A stretch of DNA of 64,000 nucleotides, from NCBI GenBank assembly GCA_036785705.1, contig JAWUZG010000056.1, forward strand, positions 18,854,501-18,918,500, written 5' to 3'. This document shows positions 44,393 to 58,100 of this stretch, piece after piece. The notes beneath the pieces were generated by a model. The model made no database searches and had not been told where the DNA came from. It saw only the letters and a list, made by a program, of their open reading frames with translations. This DNA is from Acanthornis magna (Eukaryota; Chordata; Aves; Passeriformes; Acanthizidae). Both the position numbers and the translations under genes were made by a program. Within the stretch, counting starts at the first letter, position 1. Every line of letters starts with the position of its first letter.

Positions 44393-47299
44393 CACGCTCT
44401 CACCGTGCCCGGAGCAGCCGCGCCGCCCACGCTCAGCTTTATCCACATCAGAGGTTCTCCTTCCCCCTCTGTCCTATAACACCAAATAGAGAAAAGCTGG
44501 AAATTTTCACTTCTCCCACTTCACTGCCAGCTCCCAGTTTCTGTGAGAATCTGAGAAAAAGGAAGATAGATTTTGTCTGAAGACAATAAATTTACAACCT
44601 GTCTTTCATATAACAAATGCATGATCTCTGTACACACCTGTATAAATCACACACGTGTCTAGGAAAAACACACAGAAAAAAGAGACTTCCAAATTTATCT
44701 TCCTTTTCCTGTTCTCCATTTGCCAGACTATTTATATAACAACAAAGCTTTACCTATGGATCAAACAATGTCACAAGTTAAACCCTCACCAAGTCGACAT
44801 AGTTTCACAGACTCAGGGTGCTGTGGGGATAATCACAAAACTGCCAGGAATTGTGCAGTGATTTGGAATATGTTAATAGTGGAATACGTAATTTGGAATT
44901 CTAAGGATTTACATAGAGCATTTAAATTTTTCCTTGACACTAAAACACAGACATGATTTCTTCCCTTCCACTTCAAGGCAAAAAACTGACAGGAGCAATG
45001 TCTTGACTTACAGATAACTGTATCAAAGAAGGATGATATCAGCTAAAAATCATAAAACCAGAATCCAGAGCATAAGTATTTAATATAAATCTTTGTGCTT
45101 CTATAGACTAGAAATGATTGCAGAGGAAACAGAAATCCATAGCACAGGACTTCTCTTCCCATCATATTTTACAAGATTTGGCCCCATCAATGACATTTTT
45201 GCAAGTATCAAAAACAATAAACCAAAACAGTGTTACATTGCATGGACAACCGAAACTGGGATGTGCTGCAGTCTGTCCAAGTCCATCCTTAGCAGAACAT
45301 CCTTGGCTGCTTTCAAACAAACAGGGTTTTTTGGCATTTTATTTCCAGCAGTCTGGCTCTCTCTGGGCACTGCTGCACCTGTGCCATTCGTGCACTCCTT
45401 CAGGATTTCCGCACCGAGAACCTGCAATGCAAAGCTGGAATTTCGTGGCCTTGGTGTGACCAACTCTTTGAGAGCGTCCTCAGGTGTCCTCCTGTGGCCC
45501 TGTGACACCACCCTCCAGCCAAACCAGTTGAATGCCACAATGATTTTTCCAGAACAATTGTCTTCCCATGCCCCCCCCCCCCCCCAAACTCCCACTGACA
45601 GCAGCGGAACAGCTCTGGTCCCGGAGCCCTTATGGCTACAATCTCACCTCCTGCCCTTCCTGTGCTCCCTGGAGCTGTTTTCCGCTGGATCCACTCCTGG
45701 CACAGGCTCACCGGTGCCTGGCCCAAGGAGGCAGCTCCGGATGGGACCCAGGAAAGGACAGAGGAGCAGAAGGCTCCCAGCCCAGCCCGCTGGGGAAATC
45801 CCAGAGTCCTGGGGGTCTGGACCATGGGCCCACGTTGCTGTCCCACCGCTGGGCCAGTGGGATTGGCACTCCTCCTCCTCTTCCTGCTCCTCTCCTCCGT
45901 TCCTGCTGGTCCCTCTTGCCCTCAGGCTCGATGCTTTCCAGCTGTACCAATCCAACCATCCACGAGTGCCCTGGAACTCCGACTGTGACAGAGCAGCATT
46001 TGGGAAAGGGGACGATGTGCTGGGAAGGGCTTTTGTCACTCACGGCACCCCTGCGAGGTCTGATTCCACATTTCAGGGCTTTTCCCAAAGCTGATCTGTC
46101 TCCTCACGGTGTCCCCTGTGGCTGACCCTGCTCGTGCTTTGGGAGATTCCTAATTCAGCCTTGAGACATTCAGGCTTCCCGAGACATTCCAAAGCAATGA
46201 GAAATGGCAGGTGGAATGGATCCAAGGTGGGGATCCAAGGGGGAAGCAGTGACACCATGGCGAGGGCCATTCCAGCTACAGAACAAATCCAGGGAAAACA
46301 AAGAACTGAACAGGGACGGCCACCAAAGGTCTGAGAGATGTCACCGTGCTGCCAAACCACGGCGCTCCAACCTAGAACAGAATCCACAGGGACACGCAAA
46401 ACACACACACAGTCACCGTGACCCAGCAGGAGACCACAAAGGAAATCATCCAGAGCTTTGGAAATAGGGTGCTGTGCTTTCTAAAAGGACAGAAAATGGC
46501 AATCAATGCTCGGTGCCTTGCCCGAGTGGCACGAACCACACTCAAGGCTCAGTTACACACCTGGCGGAGCCTCCCCTGGCCATGGGGGTGGTTTTGGGGA
46601 CACAACCTGATCCAGACCTTGGCACAGGAACAGGGAACTCCCCTCAAGACGAACACAACAGAAATAAAACCTGTGGATGAAAGCAGAAGCATTTGCAGGA
46701 GGCAGAACGACTCTGCAGAGTTGAGAGTGACGAACACCAGGCTTGCAGCACAGAAAAATATGAATATTTAATATGTTTACTAAGCAATGTCTGTCACTCC
46801 CGTTGTGCATCGATGTAGAACTAAATCCCCTCGTTTACTTTCGGGTTTCCCTCACAGATCTGATGGGCACAACACAGACACAGCTGGAAAGTGCAACATG
46901 GCTTTGGTCTCCTCCACTCTGGAAGGCCTTTTGGAATGGCTGGAGGCGCAGAGGACCTGGGGATAAGGATGTTATTTGAACAGATGAACATCCCATTGCA
47001 GCTGGAAAAGGCCACGAACTAAACACAGCTGGGCTCATTCTGGCAGATCCGGGATTTGACAGCAGTTCTGTGATGTGGAGAAATTGGGAGGAACCCTCGT
47101 TAGGCAAAGCTTCACCACCGAACACTAAACCCCCTCGGACTCAGATTTACATCGCAAGGAACAGAAAGAGCTGGCAAAGCAAGGGCAGCTCCAGCACAAG
47201 CTGCCCCTTCCAGAATCCATCCATCCACCTCTCCATCAGCACCCCCGGGGGCCGGGGCTGCCCAGCTGACACGGCTGCACCAAGCAGATGTAAAGGTAA
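44393..47299. other. Intergenic DNA between EIF3J and CTDSPL2, no recognisable gene
   Basis: About 2.9 kb between the EIF3J upstream minisatellite and the CTDSPL2 poly(A) site. I find no exon of a known gene, no tRNA and no clear transposon. A divergent lncRNA from the EIF3J promoter is possible, but nothing in the sequence proves it. A run of 15 C lies at 45,571-45,585. Confidence 0.6.
45571..45585. repeat. Poly(C) homopolymer, 15 bases
   Basis: Uninterrupted C run after CCCATG. Length in the assembly may be unreliable. Confidence 0.9.
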
Positions 47300-49199
47300 T
47301 GTTCTGTACATTTTATTTCAATAAAGACATAAGACAAACAGCGTAAAGATGCCCAGATGCCCTAAAGATAAATACATTTAAAAGATTCTCATTAAAATGA
47401 ATCTGTAGTATTTCTTTCCTGCAAGCAAAATACCTTTCTTTAAATACAAAAAAAATCAGTATTCTGAATTGCAAATGTTTTCACTTTTTTGCAGAAAATC
47501 TGCCATGATGATTTTGTTTTTAATGAATAAAGGTTTTCCACAAAACAGGCTTGCTCTACATGCTAAGTTTTAACAGTTCAGTGACACCATGTGCTAGCTA
47601 CATACACAACAGATAATATAGTAAGAAAACACTCAACCTGATGAAAAGTTAAAATCTTCATTAATACACTGGAAAAAGTTGACATAACTCATGCCTTTTA
47701 AAATCAAAAATACAAAAATTAAATGTTTTGCTAAAAAGATTTTCCTTATTTTAAGGACTCATTTGAAAATGAAGCTGCATGTAATTTGTACAATAAAATT
47801 GTACAAGTAAACAGGTAATATACATAAAAAATTAATTGACATACTTCTCAATTATCAGCTGTCCACCTTTAATTTCCAATACTGTACTTTCTTATCAAGC
47901 ATACAAAATAGCAAACTTCTCTTTAGAAAAAGTGCCGTTCTGTGACATCTTTTACACAAAACCAGTCCGAGCCTGTGGCGTGGTAATGCAGTCGAGAGGC
48001 AAAGCTTCCTAACTTGTACAAATTCTACCTTCCATAAAAAGCCTCCGGAAAAGAAGATTTCCCACCGCTATAAAAATATCACCTCCGGGGCGCTGCATTA
48101 GGAGCCACGGCCGGGCCATTCCCTCGGAAACCAGTGGGATGGCAGGGGAGCCCCGGCCCGAGGGCTGAGCGGAGCCAGGAGTGTCCCAGCGAGCCCTGCC
48201 CCAGCGCGGTGCCGCAGAAACGGGGGCAGGACGGCCTCGGCAGCCCTGCAGGTGACCACGCTGCTCTGCTCGCCAGGCCCCGCAGCACAGGGTGAGGTAT
48301 TCCTTGTCCGTCCGTGGTGCCACTGCCAGCTGTGCTCTGCCCGGAGTACGTGCCATCGCAATGGTTTAGAATATTCGGAATATTAGTAATTCATATCTTC
48401 GTCTTAGCTAGCCAGTCTCTTGATTTTTGAAAAGATTTCGACTACAGTAGAATATTACAGAAAGAAAATATAAATGCAGGGTTTTTTTTTTTTTTTTTCA
48501 TTTCTAAATGAAACTTACGTGGGCTAAAACTAGAGAATATTTTTAAACAAATATACAGGATGCAGGCAGACAAAGCAGGGAAACGGCCAGCCAACTGTTT
48601 AATAAAAAACTAACAAAATTTGGCTATTTCCAGAAAAACTATGAAGCGCCTCAACTAAAAGGAATGCATAATGAAATTCTAATCTAATACAGGTCAAAAA
48701 TGTAAAAAGGTTATAAACCTTAACAGGAAAAATAAAACAACTTTTACTGGCCATTCCTGTTGAAATGAGAATCTTAAAAGTAACAGAAAAGTGGCTACAA
48801 ACCCACTTAGAGCACCGAACAGAGAGAAAATCCGAGTCCGTTTTCAATCTCTGTTGTATCATAAAATCCTGTGTTTCTACAGGTCAAACTGCTGGTGGCA
48901 GAAACAGAATTTTCTTTATAAACTGCAGATGTCCTGTACATAAAAAATTTCCTTGGAGTTGCACTAGTTCTAAAGACTTTTCTGTTCTAGCCTCCCTACT
49001 GCGGGTACTGGATTGTACTGATGGCGGCAACCTCAGGTGTAGAAAGTCTCTTTCTGTAACCCTTGATCATTGTTGGGCACCAAAGATAAGAAAAGCAAGA
49101 CGGGGTACAAAAATGCAAAATTTCAACAGTAATGGCAATGTTTTGTATTAGTCCAACAGGGTCCTGCATTTCCTCCCCTCGGCAGCGAGAGCAAAGGCT
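47300..49199 (-). terminator. CTDSPL2: Probable CTDSPL2 3'UTR with poly(A) signal
   Basis: The 1.9 kb beyond the TAA stop is AT-rich and free of recognisable repeats. It ends at an AATAAA on the - strand (TTTATT at 47312-47317). The extent is inferred from this signal; nearer sites could also be used. A poly(A)/poly(T) run lies at 48,481-48,499. Confidence 0.6.
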
Positions 49200-52100
49200 T
49201 TAATCGGGGGGTAGCAAATCATGCAAGCGAAATCTGTCTCTGATGTGAGGTCGGACGTCTTCGTTCTGTGGGGGAAAGGGCAGGTTTAGGAGAATAAACA
49301 CAGCCAGGATCCACACCGAGCAGGGCTCCTCGTCTAACACCCCTCTCTCTTCTAGCGGAACAAGCACCAGCCGTGAATTATGGCATTCCACACACTTACA
49401 CAGGTAACTCCACAGCATCCGCAACAGCTCAGGAGGGATTTATTTGCCTTTCGGGAATAAAGACACACAGCACAGGCAGCAACAGGCACCACGTCATCAA
49501 AAAGCTCAGAGATTCCCAATTTCCTTCAAACTGATGTCACAATCCCACGGCCCTGCCTTTACAGCACAGTCAGCAGTGACAAGTCCCTTTTTGCTGTGTG
49601 AGCACGTCCCTGGATCTTCACCAGCCTCAGTCTCAGTGACTCAGAAAACCTTACAATAGGTGACAATATTAAAGGAATTCACTGACAGCTTCCGGAAAAG
49701 TCACAGAAAGCAAACACTTACCAGCTCTACGAGTTTCTCCAGAAATGGAATCAACTTTAGGAGTTCATTATCATTTTTATCCATGAACCAGCTTTCTATA
49801 GGAATTCCATTGGAAAGCTAAAGTTAAAATAAGAAAAAAATCATCAACACACGATTTATACTTCATTTGTTTACAAATATGACTTGTGAAATAACATTTA
49901 AGGGAAAAACGTTTTCAAGTCACAGATTCATGAGTATTTTTCCCACAGTTTGGTTTGCAAACTTCAACACAAACGTAAGCCCCAAACTGACATAAAAAGT
50001 GAAATCCCAGTGTGGGGTTTCCCTGCCCCCCTCAGGAAGTTTTGCCCCAAGGTGTCCTGCCCCAGCTCTCACCTGGTAAGCAAAGGCTTGCGGTGAATTG
50101 TCGATGATGATGGTTTTGGAGAGGTCTCTGCCCAGGATGTTTAAATCCTTGATGTAATTCCCTTGTACACACACACAATGCTCACGGAAGAGTCGATGCC
50201 TGTCATTAAAGGAAAACACTAATTAATGACACCAACAACAACATCCACACTGCACCAGGAACATGGAGCTTTGCCAAGCATTATCCAACGTTTTCTCTTC
50301 CAATCTCTTGTTAGAGAATTGTGCCTTTTTTCTGTCTCTTTAGAGCTTTTCACTGGTAAAATGCCCAGTTCAGGTGATTTTGCACTAACCCAGTTCTGGG
50401 GTGGGTGTTTGTATTTATTTAGGCTCTTTTTTCTGAGCCCTTTCACAGACAGACCAGCAAAGGGACCCAGAACACCCCAAAGATCTGCCAAGCCGCAGGT
50501 GCTGCACAGAGCCACTTTATTGGGGTTTATTGGGGTTTATTACCCCTTTATTCTGTCCCAGCCCTCACAGAACGGGGCCTCCCTGTGCCACCTCGTGCCA
50601 GAACACAAAGTGTCACAAGAAATGTTTCCTTTTCTCTTACACCTCTGCTGGCAATTAACCTATTTCAGTTATCACATTTCAAAGAAAAGCCTCAGGGCCA
50701 AAACATCCCATCAACTCCTTCCCTTCCCATTAGGCTGCTCCTGTGTAATTTATGACAGAAGAAACGGATGGATTGACCAAAAGGACTCTGATTAAAAAAC
50801 CAGCAGGAATAAAACTCCTATTTCACGGCATATCAACAGAATTATAAATTGTAAAGCAGGCAGATTTGGGGTTGCCCAGCCCAGTTGCAGAGCAGCCCCT
50901 TGCAGGCTGCCTGTATTTTTAAATGGAGTGCTCAGAAGCTGTACATAGTGTGCTTAATTCCATGCAGGAGCTGAGTTCCCAACGTTGCCATGGAGGGAAA
51001 TGAGCTGCTGCATTTATATATAGAGCGTGAGTCACACGTGTGGGGCCTGACAGGCACCTGGGGCTGCAGGCAGAGCTGGGACAGAGCTCAGCCACACCAA
51101 CCCCACACGGAGCAGAGCAGAGCAGAGCAGAGCAGAGCAGGTGGCACAGAACAGCTCTGCTGGCCTCTGGACCCTGTCTGGCTGTGAGTGCCATTGGCTC
51201 TTCCCTGTCCCAACTCAGGAGCAATCACAGTGCTGAACGTTCGGATCAGAAAAGGATTGGCACGTGGGACACAGCCCACACTCGTGTCTGGAGTGCCCTT
51301 CCCCGGCACCATCCCCGGGGTGGCACAGCCAGGCTCAGGGCTGGAAGTGTTCCCAAGCCTAATTTACAGTGGCACGGAGGCACAGGGATCAGTGCCACAT
51401 CCCACATGCGGGGAACTGTGGCACATCCCACCCGGGATCCTGTGTCACATCACAGAGCAGCAAGACTGGCCCTGGGTACAGCTAGTGACAGTTTATTCTT
51501 CTGCACATCAGGAAAAGGAGTTGAGATGTGCCCTCAGCTCCACGTGAAACACTGGACAAACGCAGTGCCTTTCCTGGTGTGGGCAGCAAATCCAGTTTCA
51601 CTGCAGAACGCACAGCACAAGGTGCAGAGAGGCTGTGCAGTGAAGTCACACAGCTCTGACACCCCAGGGAGTGTTCCCTGCCCTGGGACACCCCACACAG
51701 GGCAAATCCCTGAGCAGAAATCAGTTTGGGTTCAGCATTCCCAGGTACAGCCTCCTGCCAGGTGAGAGTGACAGAATCTCACCCCGGGAATTTCCTTCTG
51801 CCTTAAGGAACTGCAAAAGCCAAACACTTCCCAATAAAGCTCAGTACTGCGAAATGAAAACCAAACCAGCTCTAATAAAATCTAACAGACAGATGATTCT
51901 GTGATTGAATGAGAATTAAAAGCATGCTGATTGCAAAAGCTATACAAGTCACACTTAATAATAAACTAAGTTTGAATAGTTTAAAAGTAATCAGATACTC
52001 ATTTAATTTCCTTTATTTGCAGTGTGTATTCCAAAGCACATTTTTGACCCCCAAGAGGTTATTTCCCATGAGCCAAACTAACAGAGAATGAGCAGGTACA

Positions 52101-55100
52101 GGTTTTGGCCTGGGGTTATTTTATCACAAGGCACCAATTCCACCACTTCAGTCCATGTTTGTCCCTCCCTCGGCCCAGACAAGGCCACAGGAATCAGTCA
52201 GGGACACACTGCAGTAAGAACATGTCCCATCCCACATGTCAGGCTAGGGTCTCAGTTTGCCCACAACAGGTCGTGCACGATGCTGTTTTACCTGACCAGC
52301 TGCTTTTTGGGGTCCAGGATGTTCAAGAGCTTGTCTGCATACACCTTCTTAGAAGCAGTAAACAGAATGATCTGGGGAGTGGAGGGGAAAAGGTCACCAT
52401 TGGACATACAAGTGGATACAATTTAAAATTAAATTCAAAGGTAGTATCTAACGGCTTTACCTCATAAATCTGAGACATTCGTTCCAGGAACTCTCGGAAG
52501 AACGGCCTTAGCCGGACATACACCTGCAGCAGAGAGGGCTTTAGCAAACATCCTCAGCCTCCAGCCATCTCCCTCCCCACTGAACGCCACTTTTTGCCAA
52601 GAAGGGCAAAATGAGCATCAGAAATAAAGAGCAAAGATCAACTTCTTGTATGACAACACCCCAATGACACCAATGCTCCAGCAGCTCCCAGCCCGAGCAA
52701 ACTCAGCCACCACAGCACAGAACTGCACACACAGAGAATCCGTTCCCTGCAAGGAACTGCAGTCACATGCGGCCCCAGGCAGGAGGTTCTGCCTCTCCTG
52801 GACTCCACGGCAGCCCAGGATTTGGGCTCCCATGGAAGAGCTGCAGGCCTGGCCCAGGGTGGGTTGGGCTGTGCTGGCAGCCCTGGCCATGGCAGGGGCA
52901 GCACTCGGGGCTGGGAGGAGCAGCCAAGCTCTGCTCCTGCTCTCCCAGGCTCAGAGAGCTCCCACATGGAGCTGCAGCTCTGAGGAACATCTGCAGCTCT
53001 CCTGGAGAATCGGGGAGAGAAGGGAGGACACGGAGCTGCCTCTCATTGCACAGGATTTCAGCTGTACCAAAGGCTCTAACAGCCACTCAGGAAGAGGGAA
53101 CAGCCTTGGGTTTCCCTGCGAATCCCAGTGAGGCTCCACAAGGATTTGCAGTACATGAACTGACTGAGAACAAATGTATTGTGAGCACAGCCCAGCCACC
53201 AGAGGGGAAGGACAGGGGAGCAGCTGAAGTGAATACAAAACTTCTTGCCAGATCTGACACCTGCAGTTTATCACCCGACAGGTGCAAAATGCCAGGCTGT
53301 GGCTTCCCTCTCTTCAAACAAGCTGAGAACAACTCCACGCAGCAAGGATTCCCACAAAACAATATAAAAAATTGCACGTTTTTCTCTTTACCTGGTAAAT
53401 GACATCTTGAAAAAGAACTGGAAAAGTGAGTGCAGCATCTTCTAATTCATTTAGACTACAGTGCACTAATGTTTCATCCTGGGGAAAAATTACGTAAAAG
53501 AAAGACGAGAGTGTGAAAAAACAATGTTGAAAATGTTTCTGCATTTTATGTTCATTTTAAGGCATGTTTATTTAGAATGGAAAATGCGCTTTTGTGCAAG
53601 TGCTGTCAAGATTGAAGAAAATTCTTAGGATGAATTAAACATTTCATTATTCTTATAATTTTTTTTTAATTTTCACTAAAATTATGTGCTGGGGGTGTAA
53701 TTACAAGGAGATATTTTAATTTTGTAGGCTCTCCTCTCTTTCAGTTCCAGGCTGCATCTCTCAGTGTGAATAATCCTCTCATTCCTACGATCACACAAGG
53801 ACATCCCAATTGATGCTGCTCATAAAATCACAGCATCATTCACAGGGTCTGAAACAACTTTCGAAACAGAGACACTGATACAAATCATAATCAAGACAAA
53901 TATATTTTATAAGAGTATTTCAAGAAGTGGATTTGTGCCTTTTAAGAATAAGAATGTTCTAAAAATTAGAAGTTTAATTTTTCATCCATCTTGATGCAAG
54001 ACACTCGTAGCTGAATTTTCCTATTTATTCCTTCTCGTTTTTCCCACACTGGATTTAGGAAAGCTTTGTGGGAACAGATAACTCTCTGTTTGACATGTTA
54101 AAACTGTAATGCCTTTTTTTTTTAAAGCAGGATGTAAGTATTTGACAAATATAACATACATTCTATTCCTACCACAATTAATTATTTTTTAACTATTTTA
54201 AGCTAAAATTATGCAACATTCAACAGTCTTTTTGTTTAAAGCAAACATGACTGATTTCCACAACAAACAAAATAAGGGAAATGCTCCGTCCCCCTGCTTT
54301 GGTTTGTGCTTATAAGGATATTTACCAAGTCTAGAACTAATGAGAACTCTGGTGTGCTTCTGGTTTTCAGTGGGAGAGCTGGCTTTCTGTTCAGCTGCTC
54401 TTCTGTTAGTGGGGGCACGTGTTTGATGAAATAGTATCTGAAAAGAATACAGATTTTGCTGTAAGCAGGTACATCATTGAACTGAAATGTTGTAGCCCAA
54501 CTTAACATTTGAAATATTTAAGGCTGCACAAGAATTTTAAAATTAAATAAACCCCACATGAACATACACGTATTTTTTTTAAGCTCGGAGCTTTTGGAGT
54601 TCATTATCATAACATAAAAATGATCCAATTTAAGTAAAAATATCTTAATTCAACACCCCAAAGATTTACTATTTCCAGCATCAACACTGGCACTTACGGA
54701 TCGAAGACTTCCCAGTCCTCTTCATAGGTGGCTTCTGCATGAGCTGATGAGTAGCCACTGTCTGGAGATACTGGTGCTGAAATTCAATGAAAATGACCAA
54801 AACAAAAAATAAAACAAAAAACCACAAGAGCTGGTCTTATTAGTGCAGTTCTTTAAAGTGACAATTTGCACTTGGGACACGAGGGAGGAGCCAAGTGACA
54901 AACTCTGCCTGCAGCCCCACGTCCCCAGCCAGGGTCCCCCCTGGACCTGCGGGGCCCAGAGCAGCCCCTGTGCTCCCAGGGCACATTCACCCCTGCTAAA
55001 AGCTCCTCTACCAAAGCCTGGAGGCTCTGGGGAGGGTTTAGTTAAAGATGTGATGCTGCCCATGCACACAGAAGCTGAGCTTCATGGCTACAATTGTTGC

Positions 55101-58100
55101 CAAAAAAAAAAAGTCCTCTGAAGAAAATAGAGAAAATGAATGTAGGATCTGTGTGTTTCTCATTTACCATGTGGGTCTAACACAAGATATAAAATATAGC
55201 CAATTTCTCTTTGGAGATCAGCAAGTCCAGGGTGTGCATATGCAATGCTAATAAAAATGTCTTTCTTCTGGAATCTCTGCTTCCAGGGGAAGAAGCGCTA
55301 TGAGGCCACCCGAGTCACACCCGGAATAGATCAGTCCTGCCACAACTGTGTCTTTGGTGCATAAAGCAGCTTTATCTATCCACCATAAACATCAGTATTA
55401 GTGCAGTTTGCACACCCCAAGCGAAGGTGGAGCAGGAGTTCCTGCCAAGTGCTGCTGCCGGGACTGCCCTGGAGCACCCCTTCCCTGTCCCCCATGGCAC
55501 AGGAGCTGGACTCCCTGCAAGCACATCCTCCTGCCCCATGGCACAGGTGCCGGGACTGCCCTGCAGCACCCCTTCCCTGTCTCCCATGGCACAGGCGGCC
55601 TGGCCTGTCCCCTACCCAAGGGGAGGTGGAATGGGAATTCCTGCCAAGCACAGGGGCTGGACTCCCTGCAAGCACATCCTCCCCACCCCATGGCACAGGT
55701 GCAGGACTCCCTGCAGCACCCCTCCCGCCCCATGGCACAGGTGTTGCACTCCCTGCCCCATGGCACAGGTGTTGTACTCCCTGCCCCATGGCACAGGTGC
55801 AGGACGCCCTGCAGCACCCCTCCCGCCCCATGGCACAGGTGCCAGACTCCCCGCCCCATGGCACAGGTGTTTGACTCTCTGCCCCATGGCACAGGTGCAG
55901 GACGCCCTGCAGCACCCCTCCCGCCCCATGGCACAGGTGCCAGACTCCCTGCCCCATGGCACAGGTGCCAGACTCCCTGCCCCATGGCACAGGTGCCAGA
56001 CTCCCCGCCCCATGGCACAGGTGCAGGACTCCCTGCAGCACCCCTCCCGCCCCATGGCACAGGTGCCAGACTCCCTGCCCCATGGCACAGGTGCCAGACT
56101 CCCTGCCCCATGGCACAGGTGCCAGACTCCCTGCCCCATGGCACAGGTGTTTGACTCCCTGCAGCACCCCTCCCGCCCCATGGCACAGGTACAGGACTCC
56201 CTGCAGCACCCCTCCCGCCCCACGGCACAGGTGTTGTACTCCCCACCCCATGGCACAGGTGCAGGACGCCCTGCAGCACCCCTCCCGCCCCATGGCACAG
56301 GTCCCTGTCCCTTACCCGTCAGCGGGGGCAGGTCGCGGTCCCCCGGCTCCTCGGTGTCCCCCAGGCCGTTGTTGACAGCCCTGACCTGCACGGCCTGCCC
56401 GGGGAAGGCGGCGCCGTTGGTGGAGGTGGCCGTGCTCGTGGTGATCTCGTCCACCTGCTCCATGTCCAGCTGCTTCACGATCTCCTCAGCCTCCACGGCC
56501 TGGCCGGGAGAGTCGGAGCCCGATGTTCCTGAGGGACATTCCCAAACACTCGTTACCTTCAGCCTGAGCTCCCAACACAATGCTCACACTCATTATTAAC
56601 CACACACACACAAAGCCTCAGAGTAATTAAAGATATCTGCACTGATCATGTCACAAAAATAAGAACCAAACTGCAGACCATGACAAACGACTTTAAAATA
56701 TGTTTGGGACAAGGAATGTAATCCCTTTTTTTCCCCCTTCTCTTTTTTTTTTTTTTTTACTGAAATGTGCACCACTAAACACACTTCTAATGCTCAAAAG
56801 TTTATTGCTTCTTTCATTAATTACCAACCCATCTAAGAATTAAGGAGCCCTTTATCTGTCAGCAGCAACTCTTGGTCTGTAAACCAGAATGAAAAGTGTA
56901 CTGCCACTCAAAATACCTATTTCATACAAAAGTCTATCACTCTCAGCTTTAAGAATGTTGCTTTTTGAATAATACCATTTTTATTTGCTGGTGAAAAAAA
57001 ATTGAAAACAGGAGAAAAGATGGTTCCCAGTAACGTTGTTCGTGGGGGACTGCCTGTGGTAGGGTTATCTTCCAATTTTCCATTTTGCTTTACGTGTTGG
57101 TTCGTCATCTCATAACTTCCAGCTTCTGGAAAAGAAAAAATATAAGTTTTAACACCACCCAGCTGGGTTTCAGTTGTATCTTTTCCTTTACTGTCAGTAC
57201 TTGCACTTTGGGAGGGAACTCTTGCTCATGGCTCAGCAGGGTCCATGAGAATGGACCAGCACGAGCCCAAAGTGTGCCTTTTCAACCCTGTCTGAAGCTC
57301 CACTCCCCAGACGAGGCAGCACTCCTGCTCACACGCACAGCAGAGGTGTGAATCCTGCCGGTGCATTGGTGGGAGCAGCCCCTGGCAGAGCACGGCGCTC
57401 CCAGGGCAGGACTCCACTAGAGGGAGGCACGAGAAAGGGTCAGGATTCCCTGGCTGAGCCTCCAGCTGCTCCAGAGCCCAACCCTTGCTGCTCCAGAGCC
57501 CATGGTTTGCTGCTCCAGAGCCCATCCTGTGCTGCTCCAGAGCCCATCCTTTCCTGCTCCAGAGCCCATCCTCTGCTGCTCCAGAGCCCATCCTGTGCTG
57601 CTCCAGAGCCCATGGTTTGCTGCTCCAGAGCCCAAACCTTGCTGCTCCAGAGCCCATCCTGTGCTGCTCCAGAGCCCATCCTCTGCTGCTCCAGAGCCCA
57701 TCCCTTGCTGCTCCAGAGCCCATGGTTTGCTGGTTTGCTGCTCCAGAGCCCATCCCCTGCTGCTCCAGAGCCCATCCTGTGCTGCTCCAGAGCCCATCCT
57801 GTGCTGCTCCAGAGCCCATCCTGTGCTGCTCCAGAGCCCATCCTGTGCTGCTCCAGAGCCCATCCTGTGCTGCTCCAGAGCCCAAACCTTGCTGCTCCAG
57901 AGCCCATCCTGTGCTGCTCCAGAGCCCATCCCTTGCTGCTCCAGAGCCCATGGTTTGCTGCTCCAGAGCCCATGGTTTGCTGCTCCAGAGCCCATCCTCT
58001 GCTGCTCCAGAGCCCATCCTCTGCTGCTCCAGAGCCCATCCTTTCCTGCTCCAGAGCCCACGGTTTGCTGCTCCAGAGCCCATCCTGTGCTGCTCCAGAG

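Noticed and set aside
43128..44580. Long Pro/Gly/Tyr-rich ORFs around the EIF3J promoter
   Set aside because: They arise from the 12-bp CCCGGGCTGTAT array and the CpG island; the only real coding exons here are EIF3J exons 1 and 2 on the - strand.
45093..46094. 333-codon + strand ORF in the intergenic region
   Set aside because: No recognisable domain, composition shifts at the poly(C) run, and other frames on both strands are also open. Probably chance in GC-rich DNA; a conserved homologue or expression would be needed.
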